The notes beneath the pieces are model-generated. The model was not told the origin of the DNA, ran no database searches, and saw nothing but the letters and a program-made list of their open reading frames with translations. From Chloroflexota bacterium (lineage in GTDB: Bacteria; Chloroflexota; Anaerolineae; Epilineales; SHYO01): DNA of 45,632 nt. The stretch spans positions 1-45,632 of the forward strand of contig SHYO01000009.1 in the NCBI GenBank assembly GCA_009692745.1. Reading direction: 5' to 3'. The translations under genes and the position numbers were made by a program. Shown in pieces: positions 7,941 through 16,200 of this stretch (positions are counted from its first letter, which is position 1; every line of letters starts with the position of its first letter).

Positions 7941-9041
7941 TCAATAATCACGCCGTAACAGGAAATTGGCCAGGGAATGGAGGGACCGGCTGGCTAGAGT
8001 ATCCCCGGTCGCCCGCTGCAGAGCTTCCAAGGCTTGTTGATGGTGTGTAGTGGCAAGTCGCTGGGCATAAGCGTAGGCTCCGCTGTTTTCAAGAATCTCG
8101 CGGACAGCACTTATGTCTGAAGGGGATAGGTCAGGTTGTTGGTAAAGGGAGTTTAGCATCTGCCAGTTCTCCGGACTCGTTGCTTGAAGTTCCTGCAAGG
8201 CATAAACTACCGGCAGGCTCTTCTTCTTACGGGCGATATCGTTGCCTGCCGATTTGCCGGTACGGGTCTCTTCTCCCCAGATGCCCAGGATGTCATCCCG
8301 GATCTGAAATGCCAGCCCTAGATTCCGGCCAAGTTCTCGGAAATATCCCTGTTGGGTCGGAGTGGCACCTCCTAGCAAAGCGCCGATCTGCAAAGCTGCT
8401 TCCAGTAGGGCAGCGGTTTTGCCGTATATCATCTGCAGACACTCTGTCAGGCTGACATCCCATCGTTGCTCGAAAGATATATCCTGGTATTGGCCCTGGG
8501 TAAGGGAAAGACACGCCCTATCAAAAAGCTCAAAGCAGTGCTGGATAGTGCTGGTATCATATCCCTGTTGGGCGAGGTTGTGCAATGCAAGGCGTGCCAG
8601 GACAAAGAGGGCATCGCCGGCATTGACTGCCTGGGAGATGCCAACTAGTGTCCAAAGGGTGGGCCGGCCATGGCGCATTTTATCCCCGTCTTCAATATCA
8701 TCGTGGATCAGGGAAAAATTGTGAACCAATTCAATAGCGGCTGCAGCCGGGGCAGCGCGTTGCGGGTCGCCTCCCACCGCCTGGCAGGCCATTAAGAGCA
8801 TAGCTGGCCGCAGGCGTTTCCCCCCGGGAAATGCTGCCGGTTGGAAAGCAGCATCGGCCCAACCAAGATGATAGAGGAGCATGCCATAGAAAGGCCCAAG
8901 AGGTGGGCTAAGGGTTGTTCCGGTATATGAATGTTCCTCTATCTGTTCCGGCCTGAGCAGCGCCCGCATCTCGGTTTCTGTAATCGAGATCAAATTAGCC
9001 AGTTCGATCCCGGTAATTTCTTCGATGGATGGCTGCCTCAC
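7941..9041 (-). CDS. Polyprenyl diphosphate synthase (trans-isoprenyl)
   Basis: 366 residues. It condenses isopentenyl diphosphate onto an allylic primer. Both aspartate motifs are present: HDDIEDGD (first DDxxD) and FQIRDDILGIWG (second, DDxxG form). GGKRLRPAML, the GQYQDI helix and MIYGKTAALL also match the family. Product chain length (C15, C20 or longer) cannot be read reliably. The start is GTG at 9041 with AGGGGA upstream. It begins 12 nt after the coiled-coil gene, so the two form an operon. With the type 2 isomerase at 11.6-12.7 kb it makes a small isoprenoid block. Confidence 0.9.
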   Translation of the reverse strand: MRQPSIEEITGIELANLISITETEMRALLRPEQIEEHSYTGTTLSPPLGPFYGMLLYHLGWADAAFQPAAFPGGKRLRPAMLLMACQAVGGDPQRAAPAAAAIELVHNFSLIHDDIEDGDKMRHGRPTLWTLVGISQAVNAGDALFVLARLALHNLAQQGYDTSTIQHCFELFDRACLSLTQGQYQDISFEQRWDVSLTECLQMIYGKTAALLEAALQIGALLGGATPTQQGYFRELGRNLGLAFQIRDDILGIWGEETRTGKSAGNDIARKKKSLPVVYALQELQATSPENWQMLNSLYQQPDLSPSDISAVREILENSGAYAYAQRLATTHHQQALEALQRATGDTLASRSLHSLANFLLRRDY

Positions 9042-9053
9042 GGAAATCCCCTG

Positions 9054-10535
9054 TTACCGTTTTCGGAAAAGCGAATCGAGAAAATCGGTCAGAGGACTTT
9101 CCGGAGCAGATGCCGACTTACCACTAACATTATTAGCGTCGCGCCTGTTGCCTACTATGTTATCGTCTTGATGATCTGCTTCCTGAGATGCCATAATTTG
9201 AGGCTGGCTGGCAAGCCGGGCTTTAAGCTCCTGCACTTGGTTTTGGGCGGCATGCAATTCCGATTCCACCTCAGAAATACGGCTTTCATAGGTGTGCAAC
9301 CGGTCCATTATCTCTGCCGATGGGGCGCTCTCGGCTGGTTGAGCGCGGTATTTATCCAGCCGAGCCTGCAACTCCCCCAGTGACTTTTGTCTTTCCGCCA
9401 GGTGCATCTCCAAAGCTTTAATCTGATTATCTTTATCCACAGAGTTGGTTTCGAAAGCCTGGTTCTTCTGATTGGACTGCTGCAGAGATTCATTGACTTG
9501 CGCCAGACGTTGATCCTGCTCTTGAATTTCAGCCTCAAGCTGGCTGAGGCGCTCAGATTGCCCCTTGACCCGGATTTGCAGCTCCTGTTGGGACGTTAAT
9601 GTTTGGGTGATAGCATTCCGCGCCAACTCCGTTTCCTGGTGCGCCTGTTTTAAGCGCTCTTCCAGACTGGTGTTATCGTCGCGGATATGCAACAATTGCT
9701 GTTCCAGGTCGCTTTTCGCACTGTTGATCTCTTGCAACTGTTGCTGCGACGCGTTTCCTTGCCGCTGCGCCTCTGCTAGATCTTGGTTTAATTGAGAGAT
9801 GTGTCCTTCGTAATTTTCTGCCTGTGTCTTCTTCTCAAATTCGGCGGCGTTCTTCCAGCACAGCTCCAACTGATCTGAGAGATCTTGGACCTTTTGACCG
9901 GAGGCCACCAACTCATCCTTCAGGCTGGAGATCTGGTTGTGTAAACTCGAAAGCTCCTCGTTCTTACTCTCAACCTGTGATTCCAATTGGCCCGATTGCG
10001 CCTGACGTTCCTGCAGCCAGGCCATTAATTTGTCCAGTACTTCTTCCTTCTCCTTTAATTTATCTTCCAGTTCCAAAACCCGCAAATCCCGATCCTTCAA
10101 GCGAGCTGTGGCATCTATCAATCCCACTTCCCTATCGGCTACAATGCCTTGTACCCGTTGCACCTCGCGCTGGACGGCGGTCAATTCCGATTTTGTAGTA
10201 GAAAACTCTTGCTCCCGCTGTTCAAGCTGCAGCTCAAACTCGTTTACCTGTGCTGCCTGTTCCTGAATATGGTTGCGCGCTTGATTCAGGCGATATTCAT
10301 AATCCTTCAATTGTGCCTGGGTGTCGACCAGGCGTGACTCGGCAGCTTGTAGATTTTGCATGGCCTCATTGGCTGCCCTACTCTGGCTCTCTAGACTGGT
10401 ACTCAACGTGCTAGTCTGTCCGTGCAACTCGTTTAGCTGGTTGCGCCAATAGAACACGATTAGCAGGATATATAGTACCAGGCCAATGGCCAGGCCCAGG
10501 ATGATTCCCCATACCAAATCCGGGATCTGGTTCAT
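9054..10535 (-). CDS. Membrane-anchored coiled-coil protein
   Basis: 493 residues. A single N-terminal helix (about 6-30, containing GIILGLAIGLVLYILLIVFYW) is followed by some 400 residues of Gln/Glu/Leu-rich heptad sequence forming a long coiled coil. A Ser/Ala-rich tail ends in a short basic patch (FRKR). It resembles RmuC-like or structural coiled-coil proteins in shape but has no recognised domain. ATG at 10535 has AAGGAGG upstream, and a promoter lies at 10599-10628. Cotranscription with the polyprenyl synthase may be incidental. Function unknown. Confidence 0.7.
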   Translation of the reverse strand: MNQIPDLVWGIILGLAIGLVLYILLIVFYWRNQLNELHGQTSTLSTSLESQSRAANEAMQNLQAAESRLVDTQAQLKDYEYRLNQARNHIQEQAAQVNEFELQLEQREQEFSTTKSELTAVQREVQRVQGIVADREVGLIDATARLKDRDLRVLELEDKLKEKEEVLDKLMAWLQERQAQSGQLESQVESKNEELSSLHNQISSLKDELVASGQKVQDLSDQLELCWKNAAEFEKKTQAENYEGHISQLNQDLAEAQRQGNASQQQLQEINSAKSDLEQQLLHIRDDNTSLEERLKQAHQETELARNAITQTLTSQQELQIRVKGQSERLSQLEAEIQEQDQRLAQVNESLQQSNQKNQAFETNSVDKDNQIKALEMHLAERQKSLGELQARLDKYRAQPAESAPSAEIMDRLHTYESRISEVESELHAAQNQVQELKARLASQPQIMASQEADHQDDNIVGNRRDANNVSGKSASAPESPLTDFLDSLFRKR

Positions 10536-10598
10536 TGCATGGCCTCCTTGTCGATTCCCCCTTGAGTCGGACGCTTATTTAGTAGCCGAATTATTGTT

Positions 10599-10628
10599 AT
10601 TATAAATGCTTGAAGCTTAACAAGTCAA
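10599..10628 (-). promoter_or_regulatory. Promoter of the coiled-coil/polyprenyl synthase operon
   Basis: On the minus strand: TTGACT (10628-10623), 18 bp, TATAAT (10604-10599). It lies just past the stop of the upstream alpha/beta hydrolase gene. Confidence 0.65.
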
Positions 10629-10630
10629 TT

Positions 10631-11596
10631 TTACATTAATTCCGCGATTTTTACAGAAGTCAAGAATTCTTTTGCCACTGCCGCAAAAGCTTCGGGGTGC
10701 TCTTCTTGCGGTAACAGACGGGCGCGATCAAAAACGCGCAAGGTGGCTTTATCGTTCGAGTCGATAAATGACCGCGCCTGGCTGACCGGAGTTGTGACTG
10801 CCTGCTGTCCCCACACAACCAGGATAGGCAGGTTTAATTTCCGGTACAGATCTCCGATGGTATGGTTAAGGCCACCGCTGACAAAACCGGCGGGGGCATA
10901 GCGAGCTCCGGGCATATGCGTGGTGGCGTAGTAGTTGGCTAGCAAGGGATCGGTAATCATGCTTGCGTCGAAATATGCCTGAGTTCGCAAGAAGAAAGTT
11001 AAACTGGGCCGGGAAACCAGCAGGTTGAACACGAAAGTTCCAATAACGGGCGTGAAAAACAATGTCTGCAAAGCAGTGCCAAGGATTCCCGCAGATTTTG
11101 TTAATGCTTCTATTCCAGTAGGGGCTATTAATATCAGCCGGGTAATCATATCGGCCCGCATTTCTGCTACAGATATGATATAAGCACCGGATAGAGAAAT
11201 GGCGATAACGGCTGTGGGCGCCTGGATTACCTCCATAATAAAATCGTTCAACAAATCTATATAGAGTTCTGGAGCATAGGAGCGGGCCGGGCGGTCTGAT
11301 AACCCGAAACCCAGCAGATCAATGGCAAATACCCGGAAATCCTGCGCCAGTGCGGTGAACGCCTGCCTGGTCTCATACAGGGATGCCCCGGCGTTGACCC
11401 CATGTACTAAGAATATAGGAGGACCATCTCCAGCGACTTGATAGAATATCTGCTGCTCCCGCCAACGAAAAAAACGTCCTTCCCCGGGCAGGTCGTAACG
11501 GATTGGACCCGCTTGCACGTCCGCCCAGGCATTATATGCTGCCATACCCAGGCCACCAAGTATTGCCCCCCTTATAATTTTGCCTAATTTCCCCAT
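10631..11596 (-). CDS. Alpha/beta hydrolase
   Basis: 321 residues. The N-terminus is hydrophobic and may be a membrane anchor (IIRGAILGGLGMAAYNAW). The fold is recognisable from IFLVHGVNAGAS (oxyanion region), a nucleophile elbow SLSGA (a Ser in place of the usual first Gly), and a candidate His in QEEHPEAF near the C-terminus. Substrate unknown. I chose ATG 11596, placed as TGA-A-ATG after the isomerase stop with GGGGAGGG eight bases upstream; the longer frame would start at TTG 11614. Coupling to the isomerase gene suggests a lipid or isoprenoid role, but that is only context. Confidence 0.8.
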   Translation of the reverse strand: MGKLGKIIRGAILGGLGMAAYNAWADVQAGPIRYDLPGEGRFFRWREQQIFYQVAGDGPPIFLVHGVNAGASLYETRQAFTALAQDFRVFAIDLLGFGLSDRPARSYAPELYIDLLNDFIMEVIQAPTAVIAISLSGAYIISVAEMRADMITRLILIAPTGIEALTKSAGILGTALQTLFFTPVIGTFVFNLLVSRPSLTFFLRTQAYFDASMITDPLLANYYATTHMPGARYAPAGFVSGGLNHTIGDLYRKLNLPILVVWGQQAVTTPVSQARSFIDSNDKATLRVFDRARLLPQEEHPEAFAAVAKEFLTSVKIAELM

Positions 11597-11597
11597 T

Positions 11598-12653
11598 TCA
11601 ACATCCCTCCCCAAAAATATCTGTGTGGTCTACTTTAATGGATATCAGGGCCGGTGTATCCCGTAGGTGTGCCAGATCGGGATTGGCGCTGAGGAACATT
11701 GCCAGACGCAATTCCTGCCGTAATGTTTCGATTTCCTCTACTACGGCCTCCACGGAATTTACCGCATGTCGTAGAAAGGGGCCGGCCATGGCTGCTGCGT
11801 GGGCGCCTAGAGCTATGGCTTTGGCTACCTCCAGGCCGTTGCGCAGGCCACCACTGGCGATCAGAGTCAATTCTGGAGCAGCCTGTCTGGCCATCAAGAG
11901 AGTATCTGCAGTGGGAATTCCCCATTCGCGGAAAGTTAGCGCCAGGCGACGTAGCCGCTCATCCGTTGTCCGGTGGGCTTCTACCTCGCTCCAGGAAGTT
12001 CCACCCGAACCTGCGACATCCAAGCCAGAGATCCCGATCTCCCATAGCCGGTGGCACACGTCGAAGGAAAGCCCCCAACCCACCTCTTTGGCGATGACAG
12101 GTACACCAACCTTATGGCAGATCTCTTCGATTTTAGGCAAGAGATTAGACCAATTGGTGTCACCCTCGGGTTGTACACATTCCTGGAGTGGATTGAGATG
12201 CAAAATGAGGCAATCTGCCGCGATCATCTCTACCGCCCGTTGGCATTCCGTCACGCCGAAGCCATAGTTGAGTTGTACGGCTCCTAAATTGGCGAATAGC
12301 AAAATATCTGGGGCATAATCCCGCACCCGGAAGGTATATTGGGAGCGCGGATCGACAATAGCTGCCCGTTGTGAGCCCACCCCCATAGCAATATGTGCCT
12401 GTTGCGCGGCTGTGGCAAGGTTGGCATTAATCTTTTCTAATGAGCCGGCACCCCCGGTCATGGAAGATATCACTAGCGGGGCAGCCAATGTCTTCTTGAA
12501 AAGGGTGGTGTGGGTGTCTACTTCCTGCAGGTTCAGTTCGGGTAGAGCACTGTGAAGGAAACAGTAACGTTCTAAACCTGTAGTGAGCCCCTTGAAACCC
12601 ACATCCTCTTCAAGATTGATTCGCACATGATCTAATTTGCGTTCGGAGGTCAA
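11598..12653 (-). CDS. fni: Type 2 isopentenyl-diphosphate delta-isomerase (FMN)
   Basis: 351 residues, normal length. The enzyme interconverts isopentenyl and dimethylallyl diphosphate using reduced FMN. Signatures are RKLDHVRI, SSMTGGAG, GVGSQRAA, LHLNPLQECVQPEGD (the catalytic Gln/Glu pair), IAKEVGWG and DVAGSGGTSW. The start is TTG at 12653 with GGAG about 10 nt upstream. It supplies the primer for the polyprenyl synthase nearby and is coupled to the alpha/beta hydrolase. It is divergent from the acyl carrier protein gene. Confidence 0.95.
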   Translation of the reverse strand: MTSERKLDHVRINLEEDVGFKGLTTGLERYCFLHSALPELNLQEVDTHTTLFKKTLAAPLVISSMTGGAGSLEKINANLATAAQQAHIAMGVGSQRAAIVDPRSQYTFRVRDYAPDILLFANLGAVQLNYGFGVTECQRAVEMIAADCLILHLNPLQECVQPEGDTNWSNLLPKIEEICHKVGVPVIAKEVGWGLSFDVCHRLWEIGISGLDVAGSGGTSWSEVEAHRTTDERLRRLALTFREWGIPTADTLLMARQAAPELTLIASGGLRNGLEVAKAIALGAHAAAMAGPFLRHAVNSVEAVVEEIETLRQELRLAMFLSANPDLAHLRDTPALISIKVDHTDIFGEGC

Positions 12654-12727
12654 TCGAATAATCTCCGTAACTTCTATTGCGCTCAGGTGTTTAAATGGGT
12701 GAAAATGAGATAAATATCACGTATTTT

Positions 12728-12747
12728 CCGGGAAACAATATTCCCGG
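12728..12747. repeat. Short inverted repeat upstream of fni
   Basis: CCGGGAA (12728-12734) and TTCCCGG (12741-12747) are perfect inverted copies in the divergent fni/acpP intergenic region (12654-12923). A TTGACA on the minus strand lies further upstream, but no convincing -10 pairs with it. This may be an operator; nothing else stands out except the acpP promoter. Confidence 0.35.
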
Positions 12748-12854
12748 TTACCCAAAGTTTAATGTTGTCAAATTTTAGTCTACTGTATCTGGCTTTGTCA
12801 AACTGGCGTAGATGACTGTGGTGTCGGATTGGTATATTTGGAAAATAAGCCATC

Positions 12855-12883
12855 TTGACGTCTCAGAGTCGAGGCAGTATACT
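12855..12883 (+). promoter_or_regulatory. Promoter of the acyl carrier protein gene
   Basis: TTGACG (12855-12860), 17 bp, TATACT (12878-12883). Start near 12890, about 34 nt before the ATG. Confidence 0.75.
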
Positions 12884-12923
12884 AGCTCGAAATCCATACC
12901 CAGCTTTCAGGAGGACCCCGACT

Positions 12924-13160
12924 ATGGCCGGCAGCACCTATGAGCGTGTGAGAGACATTATTGTCGATCAATTGGGCGCAGAACCAGAGAAGGTTACTAT
13001 GGACGCGCGCTTTCGAGAAGACCTTCAAGCAGATTCGCTAGATCTGGTTGAGTTGATCATGGCTTTTGAAGAGGAATTTGGTGGAGAGATCTCCGACGAA
13101 CAGTCCCAGAAGATTACCTCGGTGGGTGAGGCGGTAATTTACCTGGATACGCATTCCTGA
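12924..13160 (+). CDS. acpP: Acyl carrier protein
   Basis: 78 residues from ATG 12924, with AGGAGGA 7 nt upstream. It carries growing acyl chains on a phosphopantetheine arm attached to Ser38 in the motif ADSLDLVEL. The acidic helix 2 and the typical ACP length are intact. The open frame extends upstream to 12855, but that part covers the promoter and is not translated. It stands alone, with no fatty acid synthesis genes next to it, followed by a strong hairpin at 13208-13237. Confidence 0.95.
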   Translation: MAGSTYERVRDIIVDQLGAEPEKVTMDARFREDLQADSLDLVELIMAFEEEFGGEISDEQSQKITSVGEAVIYLDTHS

Positions 13161-13207
13161 ATTAATCCCGAAAACTCTTTTTCACAGCACTGTATATTGG
13201 AGTGACA

Positions 13208-13237
13208 GAGGGCGAAAGCCTGGCTGCTTTCGCCCTC
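13208..13237 (+). terminator. Terminator hairpin after acpP
   Basis: GAGGGCGAAAGC (13208-13219) pairs perfectly with GCTTTCGCCCTC (13226-13237) across a 6-nt loop. The T-tract is poor, but the 12-bp stem and position 48 nt after the stop fit a terminator. Confidence 0.7.
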
Positions 13238-13362
13238 GTCATTCCTAATGTTAGTTCCCCACTGGGTTTCTCAGATATCCCCCGTTTGTTGGACAGGCAA
13301 GATTATCTCCTCTATGCTTCGTAAGGTGATAGTATGCTTTTGCCAGTGAGGAATGAAAACTT

Positions 13363-14007
13363 ATGTCCCTCAACATGAGTGCCGTGATCCTGGCAGGAGG
13401 CCAAAGCCGGCGGATGGGACGGGATAAAGCTCTGATTGATTTCGGCGGCAAACCCTTGGTCAGACGTATTGTAGATCTATTGATGCCTCTCAGTGATGAT
13501 GTGATTTTGGTCACCAATCAGTTTGACCCCTATAATTCATGGCCTGTACGTTTGATCGCGGATGTAATTCCCGGGAAAGGTTCTTTGGGTGGCATTTATT
13601 CAGGGTTGATAGCCGCCCGTTATTCCAAGAGTATCATTGTCGCCTGTGATATGCCCTATCTGAATCCCCGACTGATAGTATATTTAGCTGGTCTGATCGA
13701 AGGCTACGATGTGGTTATGCCTCAGGCCCCAGCTAAATTAAAAGGCCAGACCGCTAAAACTGCCGGGGAATCCACGGCCAAATCTGCTGATTTGCACCCT
13801 ATGCATGCAGTTTACGCGAAAACTTGTCTGCCGGGAATCCTGCAGAGCATTTTGGCGGACGACCTACGTCTGATCAGCTTTTTACCCTGTGTGAAGACCC
13901 GCTTTGTGGGACCGGCCGAAATCTCACCGCTGGATCCCGAGTTTCGTTCTTTTATTAATGTTAATACCCCGGAAGAATTCGAAGAAGCGCGCCAGTACTT
14001 GCTTTAA
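13363..14007 (+). CDS. mobA: Molybdenum cofactor guanylyltransferase (MobA-like)
   Basis: 214 residues. It transfers GMP (or another nucleotide) to molybdopterin to make the dinucleotide cofactor. The nucleotide-binding signature AVILAGGQSRRMGRDKALIDFGGKP splits naturally as LAGGxSRRMGxDK; the Mg-binding region VACDMPYL and GSLGGIYSGL are also present. ATG 13363 has GAGGAA upstream; ATG 13375 (MSAVILAGG) is equally plausible. It sits 33 nt before fdhD, so the pair likely serves a formate dehydrogenase-type enzyme. Distinguishing MobA from MocA or the bifunctional type is not certain. Confidence 0.85.
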   Translation: MSLNMSAVILAGGQSRRMGRDKALIDFGGKPLVRRIVDLLMPLSDDVILVTNQFDPYNSWPVRLIADVIPGKGSLGGIYSGLIAARYSKSIIVACDMPYLNPRLIVYLAGLIEGYDVVMPQAPAKLKGQTAKTAGESTAKSADLHPMHAVYAKTCLPGILQSILADDLRLISFLPCVKTRFVGPAEISPLDPEFRSFINVNTPEEFEEARQYLL

Positions 14008-14040
14008 CAGTCTTCTGGGTATTGCCTTGATGGTGGCTAT

Positions 14041-14934
14041 ATGGTTGCTGAACTGATGGAGGTTACCTATACCCAGGTCACTCAGGAGGGAAGCCAGCTT
14101 GTCGATGGCCTGGTAATTGGCGAAACCCGCTGGACGCTCTATGTTAACCGCCGCGAATGGGTCACCTTCATGTGTTCGCCATTGCAACTTCACTATTTGG
14201 CCTTGGGCTTTCTGCGTTCTGAGGACATCATCCGCGGTTTGGAGGATGTAGCCTGGCTGCGTGTTTACGAAGCGCCCGACCGGGTATATTGGTATTGTCC
14301 AGAATTCGGATATAACGGTCTGCTGACGATCCGCACCTGCGAAGAGGCCGTAGGTGTTATCGATGTGCGCCTTACCAATGGGAATATTAAGATGCCGGAA
14401 AAACATACTTTGACATCCGGTTGTGGTGGCGGCATAACGTTCCGAGATCTGACAGCTACTGCCATGCCGGTAAATTCCACGCGGCAGGTGACCTTCGGCC
14501 AGCTTATTACCCAATTGGAAGCCTTGCAAGAGAAAGCTCGGCTGTACCAGCAGTCACGGGGCGTGCATACGTCCGCCTTGAGCGACGGGAATCGCCTGCT
14601 ATTTTATGCTGAGGACGTAGGGCGCCATAATACCCTGGATAAGATTTACGGCGCTACCTTGATGGAACATATCGATCCCACCGGACAGATCCTTTTATCA
14701 ACCGGCCGGGTTTCTTCGGATATGTTGGCAAAAGCCGCCAAAATGGGCGTCCCAATCGTGGTGTCGCGCACATCCCCGACGTCTTTATCCGTTCGTCTGG
14801 CCCAGGAGTGGCATATTACATTGGTAGGATATGCCCGTAGCCGGGCGATGAATGTCTATACTTATCCAGAGCGCATCTTACCCGGCGGTCAAGTCCCAGC
14901 AGCTAGCCTCTCAGGGACGAAACATGAGGACTAA
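14041..14934 (+). CDS. fdhD: FdhD sulfurtransferase for formate dehydrogenase maturation
   Basis: 297 residues. FdhD passes sulfur from a cysteine desulfurase to the molybdenum cofactor before insertion into formate dehydrogenase. Recognisable parts are MCSPLQLHYLALGFLRSEDII, FYAEDVGRHNTLDKIYG, LLSTGRVSSDMLAKAA and PIVVSRTSPTS. The E. coli enzyme has a CXXCG motif; here the loop is TSGCGGGITF, so only one Cys remains. The single-Cys form occurs in the family, but it is worth noting. No formate dehydrogenase gene lies in the window. Confidence 0.92.
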   Translation: MVAELMEVTYTQVTQEGSQLVDGLVIGETRWTLYVNRREWVTFMCSPLQLHYLALGFLRSEDIIRGLEDVAWLRVYEAPDRVYWYCPEFGYNGLLTIRTCEEAVGVIDVRLTNGNIKMPEKHTLTSGCGGGITFRDLTATAMPVNSTRQVTFGQLITQLEALQEKARLYQQSRGVHTSALSDGNRLLFYAEDVGRHNTLDKIYGATLMEHIDPTGQILLSTGRVSSDMLAKAAKMGVPIVVSRTSPTSLSVRLAQEWHITLVGYARSRAMNVYTYPERILPGGQVPAASLSGTKHED

Positions 14935-15006
14935 AAACCGGCACCGCATCTGCTCCATGGTAATCCGCCGGTCTGCGGATTTCAGGCAGCCGGTTGCCTG
15001 CCACCA

Positions 15007-15993
15007 TCAATGGGCTTGTTTCACCATATACCCACCCTCTCCTAATTCGATAATATCTTCAGCGGTCAAATGCTCTCCTGCCAACAGCCGTGGCAGCAGC
15101 ATGTCCACCACATTCGTTTCTTTTGACCGTACGCAGCCTGGGGCGCCAAGGATGGGGATTTGATCCATATAGGCTACCAAAAGCAGGTTCCCGGGCTCAA
15201 CCGGGGCGCCATAGTGTTCAATGGTTCCGCCCGCTGCGATAATCGCCTGGGGAGTGGTGTCTTGTATATCCATGATCGATGTCTCTCCGGCAATCACTAC
15301 CAACTCGGCGCCGGCTTTTTTAACTTGCTCCAACGTATTACACAGTGGCTCGACCTGTTGGTCAACTTCAGAAAACGCTATAACTTCTGCACCCAATGCC
15401 TGCAGGCGGGAAAGGACGGGGGATTCCAATGTCTCCCGCGTTTTGCTTCTGCCGAAGGGGCTGCTGGTCAGGATGACGGCAACTTTTCGAGGTGGTATTG
15501 GCCGGATATGGATAACCGGTCCATGGTCCGCTATCAATTGGTCAACCTGGTCCAGCACAGCCGCAGGTATCGCATAGGGGATAATCTTAATGGTTGCTAC
15601 CAGGTTCCGCGGGTGTACGACCGTGTTTTGCGGTATGGTACCTACAGCTAACCCAGGGAGATGGTTGATTTGGCGCAATAGGGTGGAATTTATCTTCACT
15701 ACCCCCAGAGTCTGGGATACCAAATTCACACGCCCACCGGCCGGCCGGGAGGTTTTGAGATATTCTCCCATGATAGCCTTTGCCAGGCGCCCTCCTGCTA
15801 CGTCCTCGTGTACATCGCCTGGTTCCAGCACGGCCACCAAAACTTCTGTGATTCCCATCTGCACTAACTGTGCGATGGCCTCCTGGTGCAGATTTTGTCC
15901 TTTGTGCAAAACATGATGGCCATGTTTATCCGCCAGATTGTGTACCAGCAGGTGTCCTTGGGCCTCGGCCGTAGGTAGTTTGTTCCAATACAT
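15007..15993 (-). CDS. Molybdopterin-binding domain protein (MoaB/MogA-like)
   Basis: 328 residues. The N-terminal half (to about 165) is a poorly recognised domain with HHVLHKGQNLHQEAIAQL, similar to the front part of some molybdenum cofactor handling proteins. The C-terminal half is a MoCF-type fold: KVAVILTSSPFGRSKTRETL, VVIAGETSIMDIQD and GNLLLVAYMDQIPILGAPG. The motif GAPGCVRSKETNVVDMLLPR matches proteins found beside or fused to cofactor nucleotidyltransferases. The gene lies opposite the mobA-fdhD and moeA genes. The reaction is not known; a role in delivering cofactor to a hydroxylase-type molybdoenzyme is a guess from context. Confidence 0.75.
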   Translation of the reverse strand: MYWNKLPTAEAQGHLLVHNLADKHGHHVLHKGQNLHQEAIAQLVQMGITEVLVAVLEPGDVHEDVAGGRLAKAIMGEYLKTSRPAGGRVNLVSQTLGVVKINSTLLRQINHLPGLAVGTIPQNTVVHPRNLVATIKIIPYAIPAAVLDQVDQLIADHGPVIHIRPIPPRKVAVILTSSPFGRSKTRETLESPVLSRLQALGAEVIAFSEVDQQVEPLCNTLEQVKKAGAELVVIAGETSIMDIQDTTPQAIIAAGGTIEHYGAPVEPGNLLLVAYMDQIPILGAPGCVRSKETNVVDMLLPRLLAGEHLTAEDIIELGEGGYMVKQAH

Positions 15994-16022
15994 AGCTTCT
16001 ATCCTGTAATAGGTTTAACCGA

Positions 16023-16051
16023 ATTATAGAATCCGCTTAGGCGCATGTCAA
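16023..16051 (-). promoter_or_regulatory. Perfect-consensus promoter, minus strand
   Basis: TTGACA (16051-16046), 17 bp, TATAAT (16028-16023), driving the molybdopterin-binding protein gene. Confidence 0.85.
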
Positions 16052-16067
16052 CCGGCCGACATGTCAT

Positions 16068-16096
16068 TTGACATATCTATCTTGTTTAGACAGAAT
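16068..16096 (+). promoter_or_regulatory. Divergent promoter toward the CoA-transferase family gene
   Basis: TTGACA (16068-16073), 17 bp, CAGAAT (16091-16096). It is back to back with the minus-strand promoter, the -35 boxes only 16 bp apart. A hairpin at 16158-16183 (AGGTCATGCT / AGCAGGACCT, one mismatch) lies just upstream of the ribosome binding site. Confidence 0.5.
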
Positions 16097-16200
16097 TCCT
16101 TGTCTGGTCTTTCCATAATGAGAAAGTAAAGACGGGAAAGTATCCTTAAAAGCGATCAGGTCATGCTGATTATAGCAGGACCTATGAACGGGAGATATAC

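Noticed and set aside
16045-16074. Three ATGTCA/TGACAT copies that look like an operator cluster
   Set aside because: Two of them are the -35 hexamers of the divergent promoters at 16046-16051 and 16068-16073, which explains the pattern well enough.
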